Of a stretch of 64,000 nt of DNA, positions 1 through 13,384 are shown in pieces (positions within the stretch are counted from its first letter, which is position 1; each line of letters opens with the position of its first letter). This DNA is from Cladopsammia gracilis. Taxonomy: Eukaryota > Cnidaria > Anthozoa > Scleractinia > Dendrophylliidae. Made by a program: the position numbers and the translations under genes. The stretch lies in NCBI GenBank assembly GCA_022457155.1, contig JAJGOT010000436.1:498001-562000 (forward strand), read 5' to 3'. The notes under the pieces are model-generated. The model saw only the letters and a list, made by a program, of their open reading frames with translations. It ran no database searches and was not told where the DNA came from.

Positions 1-225
1 AAGGTAGTTACCCGGACTGTTACAAATGCCGCATATATCGTTACAAAAGTGTCTGTTGTTTGTTACAAAAGTGTCCGGTTTCGTGTTTCGGTACCAAAGT
101 GCCCAATTTGTTACTAAAGTGCCCTATCCATCGTGACGAAAGTGCCCTACCAGTGGTACCAAAGTGCCCTATGTTGCAAAAGTTCACTATCCTACAACAA
201 GGTCTTTTGATGCCAATGCATTGAA
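1..225. repeat. Degenerate ~20-24 bp iteron array
   Basis: At least six imperfect units of the form TTACNAAAGTGYCC occur at spacings of about 20 to 24 bases (cores near 44, 65, 93, 113, 137 and 159). The array is cut by the window start. The layout resembles the iteron-rich ends of the two MULE elements further along, but no matching inverted end is visible here, so its identity is open. Confidence 0.6.
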
Positions 226-239
226 ATTTGTTTGGCACC

Positions 240-1770
240 TTCTGTGCACTTTGTAAATCAAAGTGCAGTCAAATGACTAACATTTTACCGCATTTTACAC
301 ATGGCACCGCTATGGAAACGAAAATTCAGTGGCTTTTGCCAACATTTTCATGGCAGCGGTTGAGACCGAAATCTTAAGGGCGACCTCGGAGCTATGGGGC
401 TGGGTGGGCTATAGCCCCACCAACAATTTTGCCGGGAATTTCGTTTTTGCATTTAGAAAACTGCTTCTAATCTTTGTGTTAAAAGCAAACCCAATTTGTT
501 TTTTGGTTCGCTCAACAACATTTACAATGACCACAATAATGCCGACTATGACAGATTAATGATTATGCGAATTTTCTGTTGTCCCATGTTTCTATAGTAT
601 CACGTGTTTTGAAATCGCATCCATTTCAAATTCTCTCTTCTCAGAGTGTTTCGATCAAATTCTACATTTCTCTAAGCGTTCGCGTTATTTTTTATATCTG
701 TTCTTTGACTGCAGCACTGATTTTTACAATTAAGTTTAGACGATCAGAAGTTAGCGACCGAAGTTTCGTTTCCATCCGTGGATGGGTGGCGATGCAAACG
801 GAATGCGAGCAAAGATGACCCAACAGAGATTAAACAATGTTGCAATTTTAAATACGCACAAGGCAAGAACTAACGTTGTGTGACTTTTTGATGTGGCTAC
901 AACGTAGCGAATTTGTCAGTCGAAATGATAACCGCAAACGTAACTTTGGAACATTTACTGATGCTGACCTCCTTCATATAGCCAACTAACTGGACTAGCA
1001 TATCATGAACCCGAAATAGGTCCAACGCGAAATTTTAAGACATTTCTTTTTTCTTGATAATTTGTTCTGTTCGGTGAAATCCACTTTAAATGGTAAAAGA
1101 ACATAAATTAAGGACTGGCTTTAATATAAAGGTTTTGTCACTTTGAATAAACGTCATATCATGTTATAATTATGTTTTAAATGTATGTTTTTGTGAAAAA
1201 AAAAATAACAGAATGGTGATAAAAATTTGAAAAAATTTTCTTAGGATTGATAGAAATAAACGCGTTTCCGGTGATTTCAGAAGCTCTAAATTTTCCCCCT
1301 AGATAAGCTTGGTCCTTCGGCGCTCGTTAATTACAGGGACTGCTCCGCGGTCCCTGTAATTAAGTCACAACGAAAACAAAAACACTCGTGTGGAAAAGAT
1401 ATATCGATGACGTGTTGCCTTTGCGGAACACCAGCATAGAGAAAATAAATAGGTTCATTGAACAGGCTAACAGATATCACCAAACCATGAAATTTACGGC
1501 TGAAATCCGGCCTACATTTGAGAGGGTATCCAGATACTCTGGCACATAAATGTGTTAAACTTATGCCCCACATCCTAGACTTTCAAGAAAAATTGTATTT
1601 CAAAAAATATCTTGTATGGCGTATAACGCTGAAAAAAATTCGACACTCTTGCATGCCAGGAAAAAAAATTCCACCGCCAGAGGTTTGGGAAAAAAATTGT
1701 TACCCAAACCCCCCCTCCACCCCCTCAAAAGTCAACTGGTCGGCCCCTAAAAGAGTTGAAAAACAACTAT
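240..1770. other. No gene recognised; one short perfect hairpin
   Basis: AT-rich sequence without an ORF that looks coding. A hairpin lies at about 1328-1367, where GGGAC and GTCCC arms extend through matching TAATTA-type flanks. Nothing else can be supported. Confidence 0.5.
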
Positions 1771-1775
1771 GCTAT

Positions 1776-3402
1776 AAACCTCAAAATATAGTGTTGACAG
1801 TGTGTCTTCATCACGACCCCCGGGGTCACGACCGCAGTTAAAGATTCTAAGATCCAAGTCTTATGCGATAGTCATATTGGAATCCTGTATTGGAATAGTG
1901 GGATCGGATCTTGCAATTGTTTTTTAATAGCTCCTCAGAGTTTATTCCACGTTTTTTTTTTATTCCACGTTTTTCTCGGACCTAGGCAGTATCTCCATTG
2001 TCAAAAGTATAGCATCATTACATCCGGTTTAAAATATTTGAATCTCCAGCATGATAGCTTACACTCTTTATCAAATGACAAATGACATCATCATGAAACT
2101 TAGCGTCCCAATTTCTCAGATTATAAAATTTGTACCGTGAAAGTAATCAAACATGCGGGATTCCTGATCGCAGTATTTTTCAAAACCTATTTCTGATCCG
2201 AGATACAGGCAAAGTTGTCCGTTGTTGCATTATTATTTAGTATTATTTTATTTTGTATTAAATTTTCCACACCAGAAATATACTACCGCAGAAAAAATTA
2301 TTTGTTTTAATGATGTATATCGGCTTAACAAGAATTTTTTAACAGTGAACATATTGCTCTCATAACTCCGAGGCGACCAGCACAACAGTCATCTGTATTC
2401 CCGATTCGACTCCACATACGTCCTCAAAAGAACCAGAGACTCTTTTCATACTACTGATACGTTTTTACAACAACGTTCAATAATTCACTCACTAGTTTTC
2501 TCGTTGTTTATGTTCATATTGGCGCCAGAACAGCAACCATAACTAGGATAACTATACAAACCTCCGGTCAGGAAGTGAAATTGCAGTTTAATACCGATGC
2601 CTTGGATTTTATTTATACTTGACCAGAAATCCGCAAACATTTCCTCCCAGCAGAAATTTTAGCTGTCTCGACGCGCAAAAATTTCCCCCCGCAAAACAAA
2701 TTCAGTCGGACAATCCGCAAAATTTCCTTGTGCACGGTAGCTAAACCAATAAAACTATGACGTCTTTCCCATACTATTGCATAATCAAACCGTAATAGCA
2801 ATGATTCAGTATTCCAAAATAAAAAAAACGCAAAGTTCATGCTATATTTTGTCCTGCCATATGACTCATATTAAAACACAAACTTTCCCGTCCCATTTAA
2901 CTTTCTTAAAACGTCTCCATTCGTAAAAATACACCGTGAAATTCTCAAACTGCATTTCCCAAGAAAACGCATTTGACCTATTTTTACCATTCTAAAGCAG
3001 CTTTAATGGCTTTACGACAAATGATTGAAAATTTTAAAAATTGATACGTAACGTGAGATATCGAAACTTAATAAGAACTTTAATACATTTGCGGTGACGT
3101 AATGTGAGATATGACAAGTTCATGACAAGTTCTGACATCTTAATACCCTAGGAAAATTAACAATAGGTCCGGGGGTGCTCCCAAAAAAATTTAGTGGCAG
3201 TATGTGACGCCGTTCTTGAAATCCTAATCGGTTTAACCAACCATTTCCTCAATGCCCTAATATAGCCTCTATAAAGAAGAAACAACTAACCCCCCCGGAC
3301 AAAAGTCCACAAAACTTAATAAAGAACTTTTTTTAACAACTTTTGTCCCTTTTCTAGTGATTCCTACATCTCGTTTGCGCGCATGTGCATTAACGAGATA
3401 CA
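1776..3402 (+). repeat. Left arm of a 1.5-kb dispersed inverted repeat
   Basis: This segment matches the reverse complement of 53720-55249 along its whole length, with small indels and an estimated 90 percent identity by eye. Shared landmarks are the CCCCCGGGGTCAC motif near its outer end, the GGCGCCA block near 2520 and the GCATTAACGAGATA block at its inner end. No long coding ORF is present. It is most likely two copies of one non-autonomous repeat in opposite orientation. Confidence 0.8.
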
Positions 3403-3429
3403 AACAACAATTTATTTATTTATTTGGAT

Positions 3430-5530
3430 CGCTATGTGAGCTGATTTTTACGTTTTGCTGACATCATTGTTTATATTTTGCTTCATTAGCATACGAATCT
3501 GCATAGAGAAGGCATCACGCTAAATACGAATTGACTTCAACAGTTGAAAGAGCTTGTTAAACTTAGTAATCTATGCAATTTTTAGCTTTTTACATGCAAT
3601 ATTTAAGATCTGCTATCAAAAACTGTAAAGATGTTGGGTGGCTAATGTGCTATTTCCTCTCAATATTCAAAGTTGATTTTTTGTTGGTAGGTAAGAGAAC
3701 GAGGCGTATATGCTAATGAGACGAAAATGCTAAACAAAGATTCCCCTATTGTTAAGGTAGTGAGTCACGGTCATGTTATTGATAACAGCTGTAATGATAA
3801 AATAATGATGAAATAATAGGACATTGAAACTGTGTTGTGCATTTTTTTATGCTTTTGACGAGAAGAAAAGACATGACATGACCCCTTAAATATTTCACTT
3901 TTTATTAGCATATTATCATATTTTAATTTTAATTCACAGACATCAACTTGGTAAAGTCTTCTTCATATCATGGGTCAATTTGATACATTTTTTCCTGTTG
4001 AGAAATAAGATTGTTTTGTTATTACTAGTTAACCTTGTGGCCCACTGTAGTTTTAACAAAGACATACAGAAACAACGGCAACACATTTACATCTTGGGTA
4101 CACTTCTCATGACTTCTTGGCTGATGTGTTTCTTATGCATAGGATGCGTAGTGAGAAATCAGCCTGGAGATGTTCTTAAGAGGTTTTTAAAAATGTTTCT
4201 GGAAATATTGTACAGTATCTACTGAAAATCCATACCCCTCTCGAAGGGATCTGCCATATGACCCTCTACCTCTCTGGACTTCCAAACATTTAGCCCCATA
4301 ACTAACTGGGATATTTTTTTTGCTGTTTCCCTACTGGTCTCAAATTGAAAAGTTCACAGAGCGATTAATGTGATTAGTAAGTAGTTTGTTTTTGTGCTAT
4401 GCACTTTGCGCTCAGCACAGATTACTCCCTGAATTGTACTCCACTCAGTCGAATTACTATTACTTAATGCATGAATATATACTATTAATAAATGAATATA
4501 TTTTTACGTTACAGCAAAATAAATACCCAGCCTTCTCGGCTGTAGAAGGCATATTAGTTTTACGCATTACATAGTCACTGCAACCATTTCACTACCAAAG
4601 ACAACTAGGAAAACATGTTATGAAGTTATAACTTTTCTGTCAAAGAAGTCCTATTGCTGTGACCATTAAATTAAAATTAAAACTTCTTTGGCAAGACTTT
4701 CACAAGGTGTGATTTTTCTAAAGTTTTGATTTTGGACACTTTTTGGGGACAAGCTTTTAGCCAGCAGGGTGTCCAGACATCCTGTGGACGTACAATTCAG
4801 GAAAATTGCACCCAATCCTTTAAACATTTCTTAGAAATTTCATAAATTTCTTTAGGATGCCCTCTTCTCAATTTCTGACTAAAAGCCAGGCTGGGGACCA
4901 AGAGAAGTGTCTTCTTAATGAAGGTATCCTTAAAGATGTCCCCTTAATTTAGGTGTTCACTGTACCAATTTGTTTTTAATGCTTCAAAGCTATAATTTAT
5001 ATAAGCCCAAAACAAGATACAGTGGTAGCGAGTACCAGGTGGCAGTGCGAGAGCACAAGCAAGTGCCCAAAAAGTTGTTTAATCCACCTTTTTAGAAGTC
5101 CTTAAGAATCTACACAAGTGCTTGTGTCCCCGCACTTCATTTTTCTTTTTACTCCTATCTAAATCTGTCAAAAGGTTTTTTCAACAAGACATAGGGAGAC
5201 ATTTATAAACTTACCGTTTACAAGTGCTGTGAACGATGACTCTACGGGGGTCACTGTCAGACCTAAGACCGAAGAAAAAGTTAGTATGTCTTTCTCAAGA
5301 GAGAAAGACGTACCAGTGACCGCACAACAAATGCTCATGGAATTGAACTAGGCATCATATTATTTTTCAGTGGTTGAAATTTGCCTTGTCCAAGTTTATT
5401 TGAATATTTTTAAGAGATAATTATCATTTGCATTCATTGAAAGCTGTGTACACCATTTTGTATTATTATGTTATGATTATCCTTATTAAGCCAATGCCTA
5501 GTTTGCTTATCAATGCGTACTAAATTAAAG
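3430..5530. other. No gene recognised
   Basis: AT-rich sequence with only short ORFs that lack family features. No repeats stand out beyond short homopolymers. Confidence 0.4.
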
Positions 5531-5549
5531 AACAAATCTTCTTTTGGGA

Positions 5550-6000
5550 GTACAAGTCTAGTATTCTCAGCGAGTCAAAGTCCAGTATCCTGAGCGAGTC
5601 AAGGTCCAGAATCCTTTGCGAGTCAAAGACCAGAATCCTCAGCGAGTCAGAGTCCAGTGAAAACTAGACCCATTCTCAGCGAGTCAACCAGACCTATCCT
5701 CAGCGAGCCAACTAGACCTATTCTCAGCGAGTCAACCAGACCTATTCTCAGCCAGTCTAAGCACAGTATTCTCAGCGAGTCAAAGCCCGATATTCTCAGC
5801 GAGTCAAAGTCCACTATCCTCAGCGAGTCAAAGTCCAGAATTCTCAGCGAGTCAGAGTGAAAACTAGACCCATTCTCAGCGAGTCAACCAGACCTATCCT
5901 CAGCGAGCCAACCAGACTTATTCTCAGCGAGTCAACCAGACCTATTCTTCTCAGCGAGTCAGCTGGGCCTATACTTAGCAATCCAATCAGTCCTACGTGT
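5550..6000 (+). repeat. 24-bp minisatellite, open in frame
   Basis: About 18 units of a 24-base repeat built around CTCAGCGAGTCAA. The period is a multiple of three, so one frame reads an eight-residue repeat (ILSESTRP and variants). It is interrupted once by a stop near 5860 and restarts at once. No domain adjoins it and no splice sites are obvious, so it is best called a minisatellite rather than a gene. Confidence 0.8.
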
Positions 6001-6105
6001 AATCCTAGCAAGATGAAAAGTATAATTCTTCTTTCTCTCATAAATGTAGCTTTGACGGAGCCGATGGTGGGGAGAATAGGAGAAAGACTGCAGTAGGTAC
6101 TTTAA

Positions 6106-6629
6106 CCCTATTCTGCCTGGGGGGGGGGGGGGGGGGCACAAAGTGCCCGCGCTAACTTTCAACATTTCCTAAACTTAAAAACTAAACTAAACTGGCAACA
6201 ATTTCATATGACAATTTTCTGATCACGTGACTCGATGTTTCCATGGCAACAAGATTTTGACAGCCATGTTTTTTTGAAATTTGCATATTTATACCATTGA
6301 ATGAAGAAAAACAATGTTTATTAATATAACTTTTATATTTTTACGTCATTTAGCGTTTATTTATTGATTTTAATTAATTTTGGGTGAATTTGGACGGTTT
6401 TTAAGAGGTTTTTAAAAAAATTCAGAAATCCAAGATGGCGGATCCAAGATGGCGGCCGCATAACTAATTACCCAATAGCTACGTCATATGACGTCATCGT
6501 ACTATGTACCATCTAGGTTTCATTGTCATAGCCTTAATGTTCTTGAAGTTACGAAGGAGAGGGGGGGGGGGGCACAATGTGCCACCCCCCAGGCTCAGAA
6601 ACTCAAAAAAAAGCCCAGGCTGAATAGGG
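6106..6629. mobile_element. TTAA-flanked MITE
   Basis: The inverted ends begin CCCTATTCTGCCTGG on the left and, reversed, CCCTATTCAGCCTGG on the right. Each end is flanked by TTAA (6102-6105 and 6630-6633), the duplication typical of piggyBac-like and Kolobok-like elements. Poly-G tracts lie just inside both ends. There is no coding capacity. Confidence 0.75.
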
Positions 6630-6908
6630 TTAATAGGCCGATGTGCTGAAAACTAAACTTTCCTTCCATTTAAGGGTTTTGGGTTTGAGTCATGCTCACA
6701 AAGGAAAATTTTGAGATATGTAGTTGTAAAATGAGAAAAAGATAGAGTAAGCTTATCTTTTAATTTTCCATTCTGTTTTTCTCCCCCTTTCCTTTTTCTT
6801 CTCTTTGTTTTCTTTTTTTTGGTTAGTCTTTTAGTAGCTGTAGCTACTAAAAGACTAACCAAAAAACAAAAAAGACTAAAAGACTAACTAAAAGACTAAC
6901 TAAAAGAC

Positions 6909-7890
6909 CATCGGCGTACGAGGGGTAGGGGCTGGGGGGGCTGCAGCCCCCCCAGTCGTAAAAAATATAGTATTATTCGGGCAAAACTGGTCGACTATTC
7001 GGGCACCACAGACACAGAAAAATTACTGAATTATTTTGTGATTCAATGTCTTAAATTAATTGTTTTTATTTCGTTACTCACCTTGCTCACTTAACTTTCT
7101 AACCAAGCTCTACTACATCGATCATGTCATTGATGTGATAGCTCCATAAGATGCTAACCGCGTGAGCAGACATAGGCCCTATTTACATGGAAGGGGGATG
7201 ATCCTAGTGCTACGGATCATCCGAGCGCAACATGTTTTGTACTTTCAGTTTATATGCGAAGGGCTGCATTTGGCCCTAGCGCTAAGATCACCCTAGTGCT
7301 AGGATTATCCGAGCTCCATGTAAACGGCCTCGGGAGCTCCAAGGTTATCTTCGCTTTTGTTATTGTCGCCCACCGTATTGCTTTGCAACCGCGCCGAACT
7401 CAAAGGTACTGGGGCCATCCTGCCGAATATATCACGTAAACCAAATGAAGAGTTGATCCTGGATCCCGCATTTACGCATGTAAACCAAATGAACCTTCTA
7501 GGAGCCTCTTTCCATGTAAATAGAGCCATAGAACGACAAATTTGCGTTGTGGTCCGCCAAAGGTGGGAATGATATTGTAGACCGCGCAGGGACTGAAACT
7601 AAGTATATTATTTGGCGACAATCTTGTTTAGGACAGTATGTGTGGTTGGTATCTGGTCGTTCAAAGTATGTCTCTCGAAGTCTCGTAAAATATATCTTAT
7701 CGGTACCTTGTGAAGTGCGAAGAATGCGAGATGTAGAAGCTCATTCTCGCATCGTTCACAGTGGTAGAAAAGTAAAATGTCAGCGAGTGCTAGAATCATC
7801 GTCATCATGACGAATAAACATGACGTCACGAGTTTCATTCGGGCAAATTAAGTTCAGCCCCCCCGACAAAATTTTTCACGTACGCCGATG
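6909..7890. mobile_element. Non-autonomous element with an 8-bp duplication (hAT-like size)
   Basis: The inverted ends are CATCGGCGTACG and CGTACGCCGATG. TAAAAGAC is repeated directly at 6901-6908 and 7891-7898. An 8-bp duplication is usual for hAT elements, but the host sequence here is itself rich in AAAAGACTAA, so the duplication could be partly fortuitous. No transposase is encoded. Confidence 0.6.
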
Positions 7891-8627
7891 TAAAAGACTA
7901 ACCAAAAGACCTAACCACTGTCCCTAGCTGTAGGGAAAGTTTCCACAAAAACAGTCCAAATTTAGTCTTTTTTTTGCTTGTATATCTGGCCCATTTCATA
8001 TAATCACTCTCATTTAGGAATGCTTTGGAAGATTTTTTCATACCGTATAAGCTGGATGTAAAAAGTAATACCATCACAAGTGCAGTGTTCTTACCAGGAT
8101 TTCACCTTGAGGGTCTTAGGGCACTCCCGCCTGATAAACAGGGGCCCTGCAGAACCTTACGGGGGTCAAAATTAATCACGATCCACCATGTTGTTTTCAA
8201 AAACGAAGCAAAAACCACAAGGAACTAATAACATGATACTGATATATGTGGAACAAACAAAGATTGAACTGGTTAAAGGCATTAAAACGGTCCTTTTGAT
8301 GCGTTGTTTTCATATAATTTTCAAATTCTGGTAGCCATCCACTCTTGTCAATTATGCCATGTATTAAATCGCCCAAATAAAATCTTAGAACAAGAGACTA
8401 GTTACAAGCCAAAAATAAATACTATGCATTTTAAAAAACCTTTTCAATCATTTAATATTTAAATGACTTAGCTTTATAGTGATTATTACTTAGTTTCTTA
8501 GTATTTAAATGTAATTTTAAATCTCTATTGTTTATACCTGTACATGTAACTTGTAACCGTTATTATCATTATTATTATTGTAATTATTATTATTATTGAT
8601 GCATGGTTTTAATTTAATTGTACTTAA

Positions 8628-9217
8628 GGTGGCTCCATATAGTTTTTTGGCGAGCGAGGCATGGGCAAGAAAATGGCGCGAGCGCGCGTTTGTTTTATTT
8701 TGATGACGTCAAGAAAATAAAGTGTTTTTTACGGTAACTAAAACGTTTATTGCGCGCATTTTACACAGTGAATTTTTATAAAAATTGACAAATTGATAGG
8801 ATTTTCTTTGTTCTCCATCACAGAAAAAATTAAGACAACAATTTTTGTACATACAGAAACCCAATAAACGTAAAAAACGAAAAGTGAGTAAATTGCCGAA
8901 AATTATGTACCGATTTTTTTATGGCTTTGTTAGATTAGACTTACAGAATGTTTCTTTTGTTTTGCCAAAAATGGTGAATTTTTACCGTGTAAAAACCGAG
9001 AAAATCCGTTGAGAGGTTTCTACCCTTGAACAACAATCCCAACAATTCAATCATTGGTTGCCATGGTAACGAGACAAGACTGCCAAATTAGACTTCTCTG
9101 TAAACAAGAAAGCCTGAGCTACGTGTATGTGTATATTATGCCTAGCATCGCGAAACAAACCTCTCGAAAGACAGCAATAATATTTGGAAGACTGGCCAAT
9201 AACTATATAGAGCCACC
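8628..9217. mobile_element. TTAA-flanked MITE
   Basis: The inverted ends are GGTGGCTCCATATAGTT and, reversed, GGTGGCTCTATATAGTT. TTAA flanks both sides (8624-8627 and 9218-9221). The inside is non-coding. Confidence 0.75.
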
Positions 9218-9504
9218 TTAAGTGTTTGATTGTCATTTTAAAAGAAAAGGTCACTGACTTCTATAAATCCACTTTGAGATCTGAACTTGTGCCCCATCAA
9301 GGGCATATTTACTTGGCTTTTAATGCACCAATTCAATTTTTTTTTCGGAAATCCCGCAAGGACGTAGCCTAGTAAGAACACTGCAAGTAGAACAAGTACT
9401 GTTGCCCAACAAAGGCGGAGTGAGGTGTTTCACATTTGATGTGTAAAGGAGTTATCTCGCCAAATATTGTAAGGTAGTAGGTGCCGGCGCTCTCATTGCG
9501 TCAA

Positions 9505-9535
9505 CAGTCCGGCACAGTTATCAATTTTGATAACC
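9505..9535 (+). repeat. Left 31-bp TIR of the GTCAA element
   Basis: It starts CAGTCCGGCACAGTTATC and is a perfect reverse complement of 23704-23734. GTCAA lies immediately outside. Confidence 0.85.
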
Positions 9536-11257
9536 TCGACAAAAACAAACCATTAGCCAATCGCTGCTCCAGTTTTCGTTCACGTGACATTAGTGCGTAG
9601 CAACAGTCTTAAATTCAATATGGCGGACGATGCGACGGGAAGGAAGGAGTTTATAAATCTTATAAAACATTACAATGCAATTTATTCGACTGAATTTTAA
9701 GCTGCATCACAGCATATTGTGGAAAAGAAAAAGAAACGTATCGAACATACTATTATTGTCCACAGTTATTTCGAATAGTTTCATGTTTCGATTTCCAAAT
9801 CAACCTCGTCTTGATTTTTGATGAGCAACACTGAAATGTTACGAGTAAAATGACAAAATGAAGGTAGACAACGGTTATTCTGTTAATTCTGTTTATTGAG
9901 ACTGATGTGATAACATTGATAATTGTATTTATTCACTCAAGCTTCTTTTTCTTGGAGGAAGCTGGCGAAGCTGGTTGTTCAACAATCTGTAGAAAATATA
10001 AACGAAACAACAGTAAATACATTTTGGTTTTACAAAGGGCAATACTGCTACTATAATGACGTTTTTGATTTGCATGGTCCAAGCGGAGAGCTGAAATTAC
10101 TTTTAATTGACATGTGCGAAGCGTGTTTAGGAGCAAAACCATCTCTCCCTATGAAATGAAAATTAAATATTTATTGTCAACAGTAAGCGACTCTCCTCTG
10201 TCCGTCTGGTTATATACTGAACATGCAAATAGCTTACCTGTATAGCCATATCTAATCCCTCGCTTCCCATTTCTGCGATGGCCAAATTAATCTTACTTCG
10301 ACAATTATGGACAATTATGCAATCAGAACTTTTCTTCTGACATGAACTGAACTATCCAACAAAAAAAAACACTTGTAACCAAAACATTTTCAGTGAAATT
10401 CATGCAAATCACACTTCTGAAACCAAATGACTCACTCACTCGCTGAACTCACTCATCCTATTCATGCCCACTGGCACACAAGGTGGCAAAAAATATATTC
10501 TTTATACAAAAAAAATATTTATATATAAATGCATGCTACATTACAACAGGCATATAATGTGAGCTAAGCTAAAGAATGGTTTCACAAGTAGGCACACATG
10601 GTTTTATAGCAATCAACAAATCAATAACTTTCCCATAAACATCATGCATTTTTACCTCTTTACGCAAGAGTAAGGCATCCTCAGTGGTAGAGGAACAATC
10701 TTTAACAAGTTCTTCTTTCTTGACAGGGTTACTCCTTGCCTTAGTCAATCTGTCTGGCCAATTACTGCAGTAATCAATGAGGGGAAAGTTAAATGATTAT
10801 TACTCACCACACAATTTGACCTTCTTATCTCAAATAAGTAATGATTTTGCCTTTAATTTTGCCCCATAAAAATGGGTTGGTTACTAGATCATACTCGCTT
10901 TCATATTTTTATCTCAGTACCAGTTTCCTGATATTGAGACCGTTCTCAGGTTTTGAGTATTACACATGTACAGTAAATATATCAATGGTTTAACCAGATA
11001 TCTCTTTCTAAATAGATTGCAAAGTACAGAAATTTATACTGACACCAGTTTTGCGATGAATCTCTTTGGGAAAATCTAAATCTCATTATCTGGATTCTTA
11101 AAATCCAAAACCAAATTATGTGCTCTACAAAATTTCATGTGCAAATTTTGAACCTTCACAATCTCAATCAGATGCATTCATCTAATGAAAATCCTGATTT
11201 TGGGAATCATGACTGTTTGCTTGACAGTAAATTAATGCTGTCTGTGTTTATGAAATA

Positions 11258-11439
11258 GGCCATTTGCACGATGACGTCAATTGACTACTACTACCAGAAT
11301 TCATTTCGTTTTTCCTTTCTTATTTAAATTTTGTAATCCCAGTGCGGTTTAAAAAACAATAGCCCTAATTTGCACTACAAAACAAAAAACTGAAGGATTC
11401 TGGTAGTAGTAGTCAAATGACGTCATCGTGCAAATGGCC
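11258..11439. mobile_element. TA-flanked foldback MITE
   Basis: Long inverted ends (GGCCATTTGCACGATGACGT and its reverse, continuing through a CTACTACTACC block) are bounded by TA on both sides (11256-11257 and 11440-11441). This fits a Tc1/mariner-type MITE. Confidence 0.75.
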
Positions 11440-11591
11440 TATTGGTACATGTACATGTAAGTTAGTCATTGTTTTGTTCTTCAAAAATAAAAAGGTATTT
11501 TATCCTGCTTTTGGTGACCGGACTAAGAATCTTTCTTAGAGAACAAAAGTCATGTTGCCAACATGAACAAGCCAGATTGTATGATTGAATA

Positions 11592-11771
11592 GGCCATTTC
11601 CGAGTTACCTTTTGCCTCTGTCTCAAAACGAGTCTTCGTGCGAAACCATTCAGATGCAAATCAGTTTTACTCACAAGTTCATTTTCATGCAAATCAAACT
11701 CATTTTCATTTGAATGGTTTCGCACGAAGCCTCATTTTGAAACAGAGGCAAAAGGTAATTCGGAAATGGCC
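11592..11771. mobile_element. Second TA-flanked foldback MITE
   Basis: The ends start GGCCATTTCCGAGTTACC and continue inverted through a GCAAAAGG/CCTTTTGC block and a GGTTTCGCACGAA block. TA flanks both sides. It shares only the first eight bases with its neighbour at 11258-11439. Confidence 0.75.
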
Positions 11772-11957
11772 TATTGTTATCGCAGATAATCTACTTTCTT
11801 AAGTCTTGCTCGTTTCAGTCATAACGTAAATGTAAGTCATAAAATTTGATCTCAGATTATCCCAAAATATGCAACATTAATAATTTATGCATAATTAGGT
11901 ATAGCAGAAAATACAACATGATTGCACGACTTGAAATACATTACATGTACAATGTAC

Positions 11958-13078
11958 CTTGGTGCAAGTGTCTCATCCCTTTGTAAAAGAACATCACTGG
12001 TGCCACCCTCCGCACAACATACACTAGTAAGGATGCTTATTTGGGCACGATTGTCCTTTCGCACAGTCCACTTCTTCATTAAAACTTGGTCATTGTCAAT
12101 TGCCGTCAATAGGTCATTTTCAGGCATGGTGGGCACTTCCATTGTTAACCCATCAACCCATGACTTCATGGTTGTGTATTGCCCCGCAGGGTGCAATTTC
12201 CCATACATATTGACAGCCATTTTGCTTCGTGCAATCGAGTACATCACAAGGTTTGATCCAAACATTATTGGACTAATGAAGTTTGGCCTCACTAAACCAT
12301 ACATATGGTCAACAGCCATAACTTTTTTGACGGGTTTCGTACTGCTATCACTCAACCCATTGACTACACTTTTAAGGACAACATTTTGCGACGTAAGCCA
12401 AGATTCAGGTGTCACTGTCAACAGATCACAAATGTTCTTGTAACTTCGGTCGCAATTGTCAGCTTTCATGTTTTGCCTCTCGAGGGAAAAGATAGTTTCA
12501 ACTAATTTCAAAAGTAGCTGTCTATCAATTTTTTTCACAGACGAAAATATATCGTGAGGATCAATAAAAACAAGACCAAAACGAGAGCAAACGTCGTGAC
12601 ATAATGCTTTTGCTAACTCCTCATCAATAAGATGCAAGTTCTCTGATATGTTGTGAAAAATATCACAAGAGGTTTTCTCAGACTCATCTTCTTCTTCTTC
12701 CCCACTCGCCGTATCACTTCCACTTGCCACATCAACTCGTTTCCGTTTCTTAGTCAGACTTGGTCTTCCAACCTTTTTGTTTCAAATACACGAGGTTCCT
12801 TCTGTGTGAGGCTTCCAAGAATATGAAGTACATGTATTAGTCAGACCAGGCGTAGGTTCTCCTCTCGAAGCTGACTCTCTTAGGCGATAAAAATGTCTCA
12901 CACATGACTGACAAATATGTGGTGGATGTATGAAGTCATTGTCTTCTTCAATATCGATGCCATAATCTCTTCTAAATTCATTCTTGAAATTACCTTTGGC
13001 TTTAGCACTTTTTTTGGTGGTCTTCCCACAAAATCGACAAAGGTTTGCTATTTTCCTTTTATGTTCATCAGATGCCAT
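11958..13078 (-). pseudogene. Zinc-finger/basic-patch protein of the GTCAA element, one in-frame stop
   Basis: Two ORFs in one frame (13078-12782 and 12730-11958) are separated by a single TGA at 12782-12784, so they read as one 5' exon of about 373 codons. Near the N-terminus are a CRFCGK pair (Cys-x2-Cys) and a second ICQSC pair, a likely zinc-binding module. After the stop comes a basic AT-hook-like or nuclear-localisation patch (GRPSLTKKRKR), then an acidic stretch and a longer domain containing DNDQVLMKKWTVRKDN. The exon ends at AAG before GTACAT, a usable donor, so the C-terminal exons lie further left or are lost. I do not recognise a named family. Its place inside 31-bp TIRs suggests it is the element's transposase or accessory protein. 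The stop may be decay of an Arg CGA codon. Confidence 0.6.
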
Positions 13079-13384
13079 CTAAATTCCAGGTACATGAAGC
13101 AAGCACCAAAACCTACAGGATCACAACGAGCCGGTTAAAACAGTCAAAATTGTTCAAGGGCAGCATTTGGAAAACGGTTAAATACAAAACGGTCGACGTA
13201 AGGTACAACAGATTCGAGTGTAATTCCCTAGTCAAGCCTTATTGAACGGAGCACACAACGACTAGACTTTCAATAAAGTCCTTCGTCTTATTTATGGCCC
13301 GCCGGGACGAAGATACCCCGAATAATAAACAGACAGATAACAGCAACGTTGAAAACACAAAATGGCGGTTAGTAACGGAATTAG

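Noticed and set aside
11922..12443. 173-codon plus-strand ORF
   Set aside because: Antisense shadow of the zinc-finger gene at 11958-13078.
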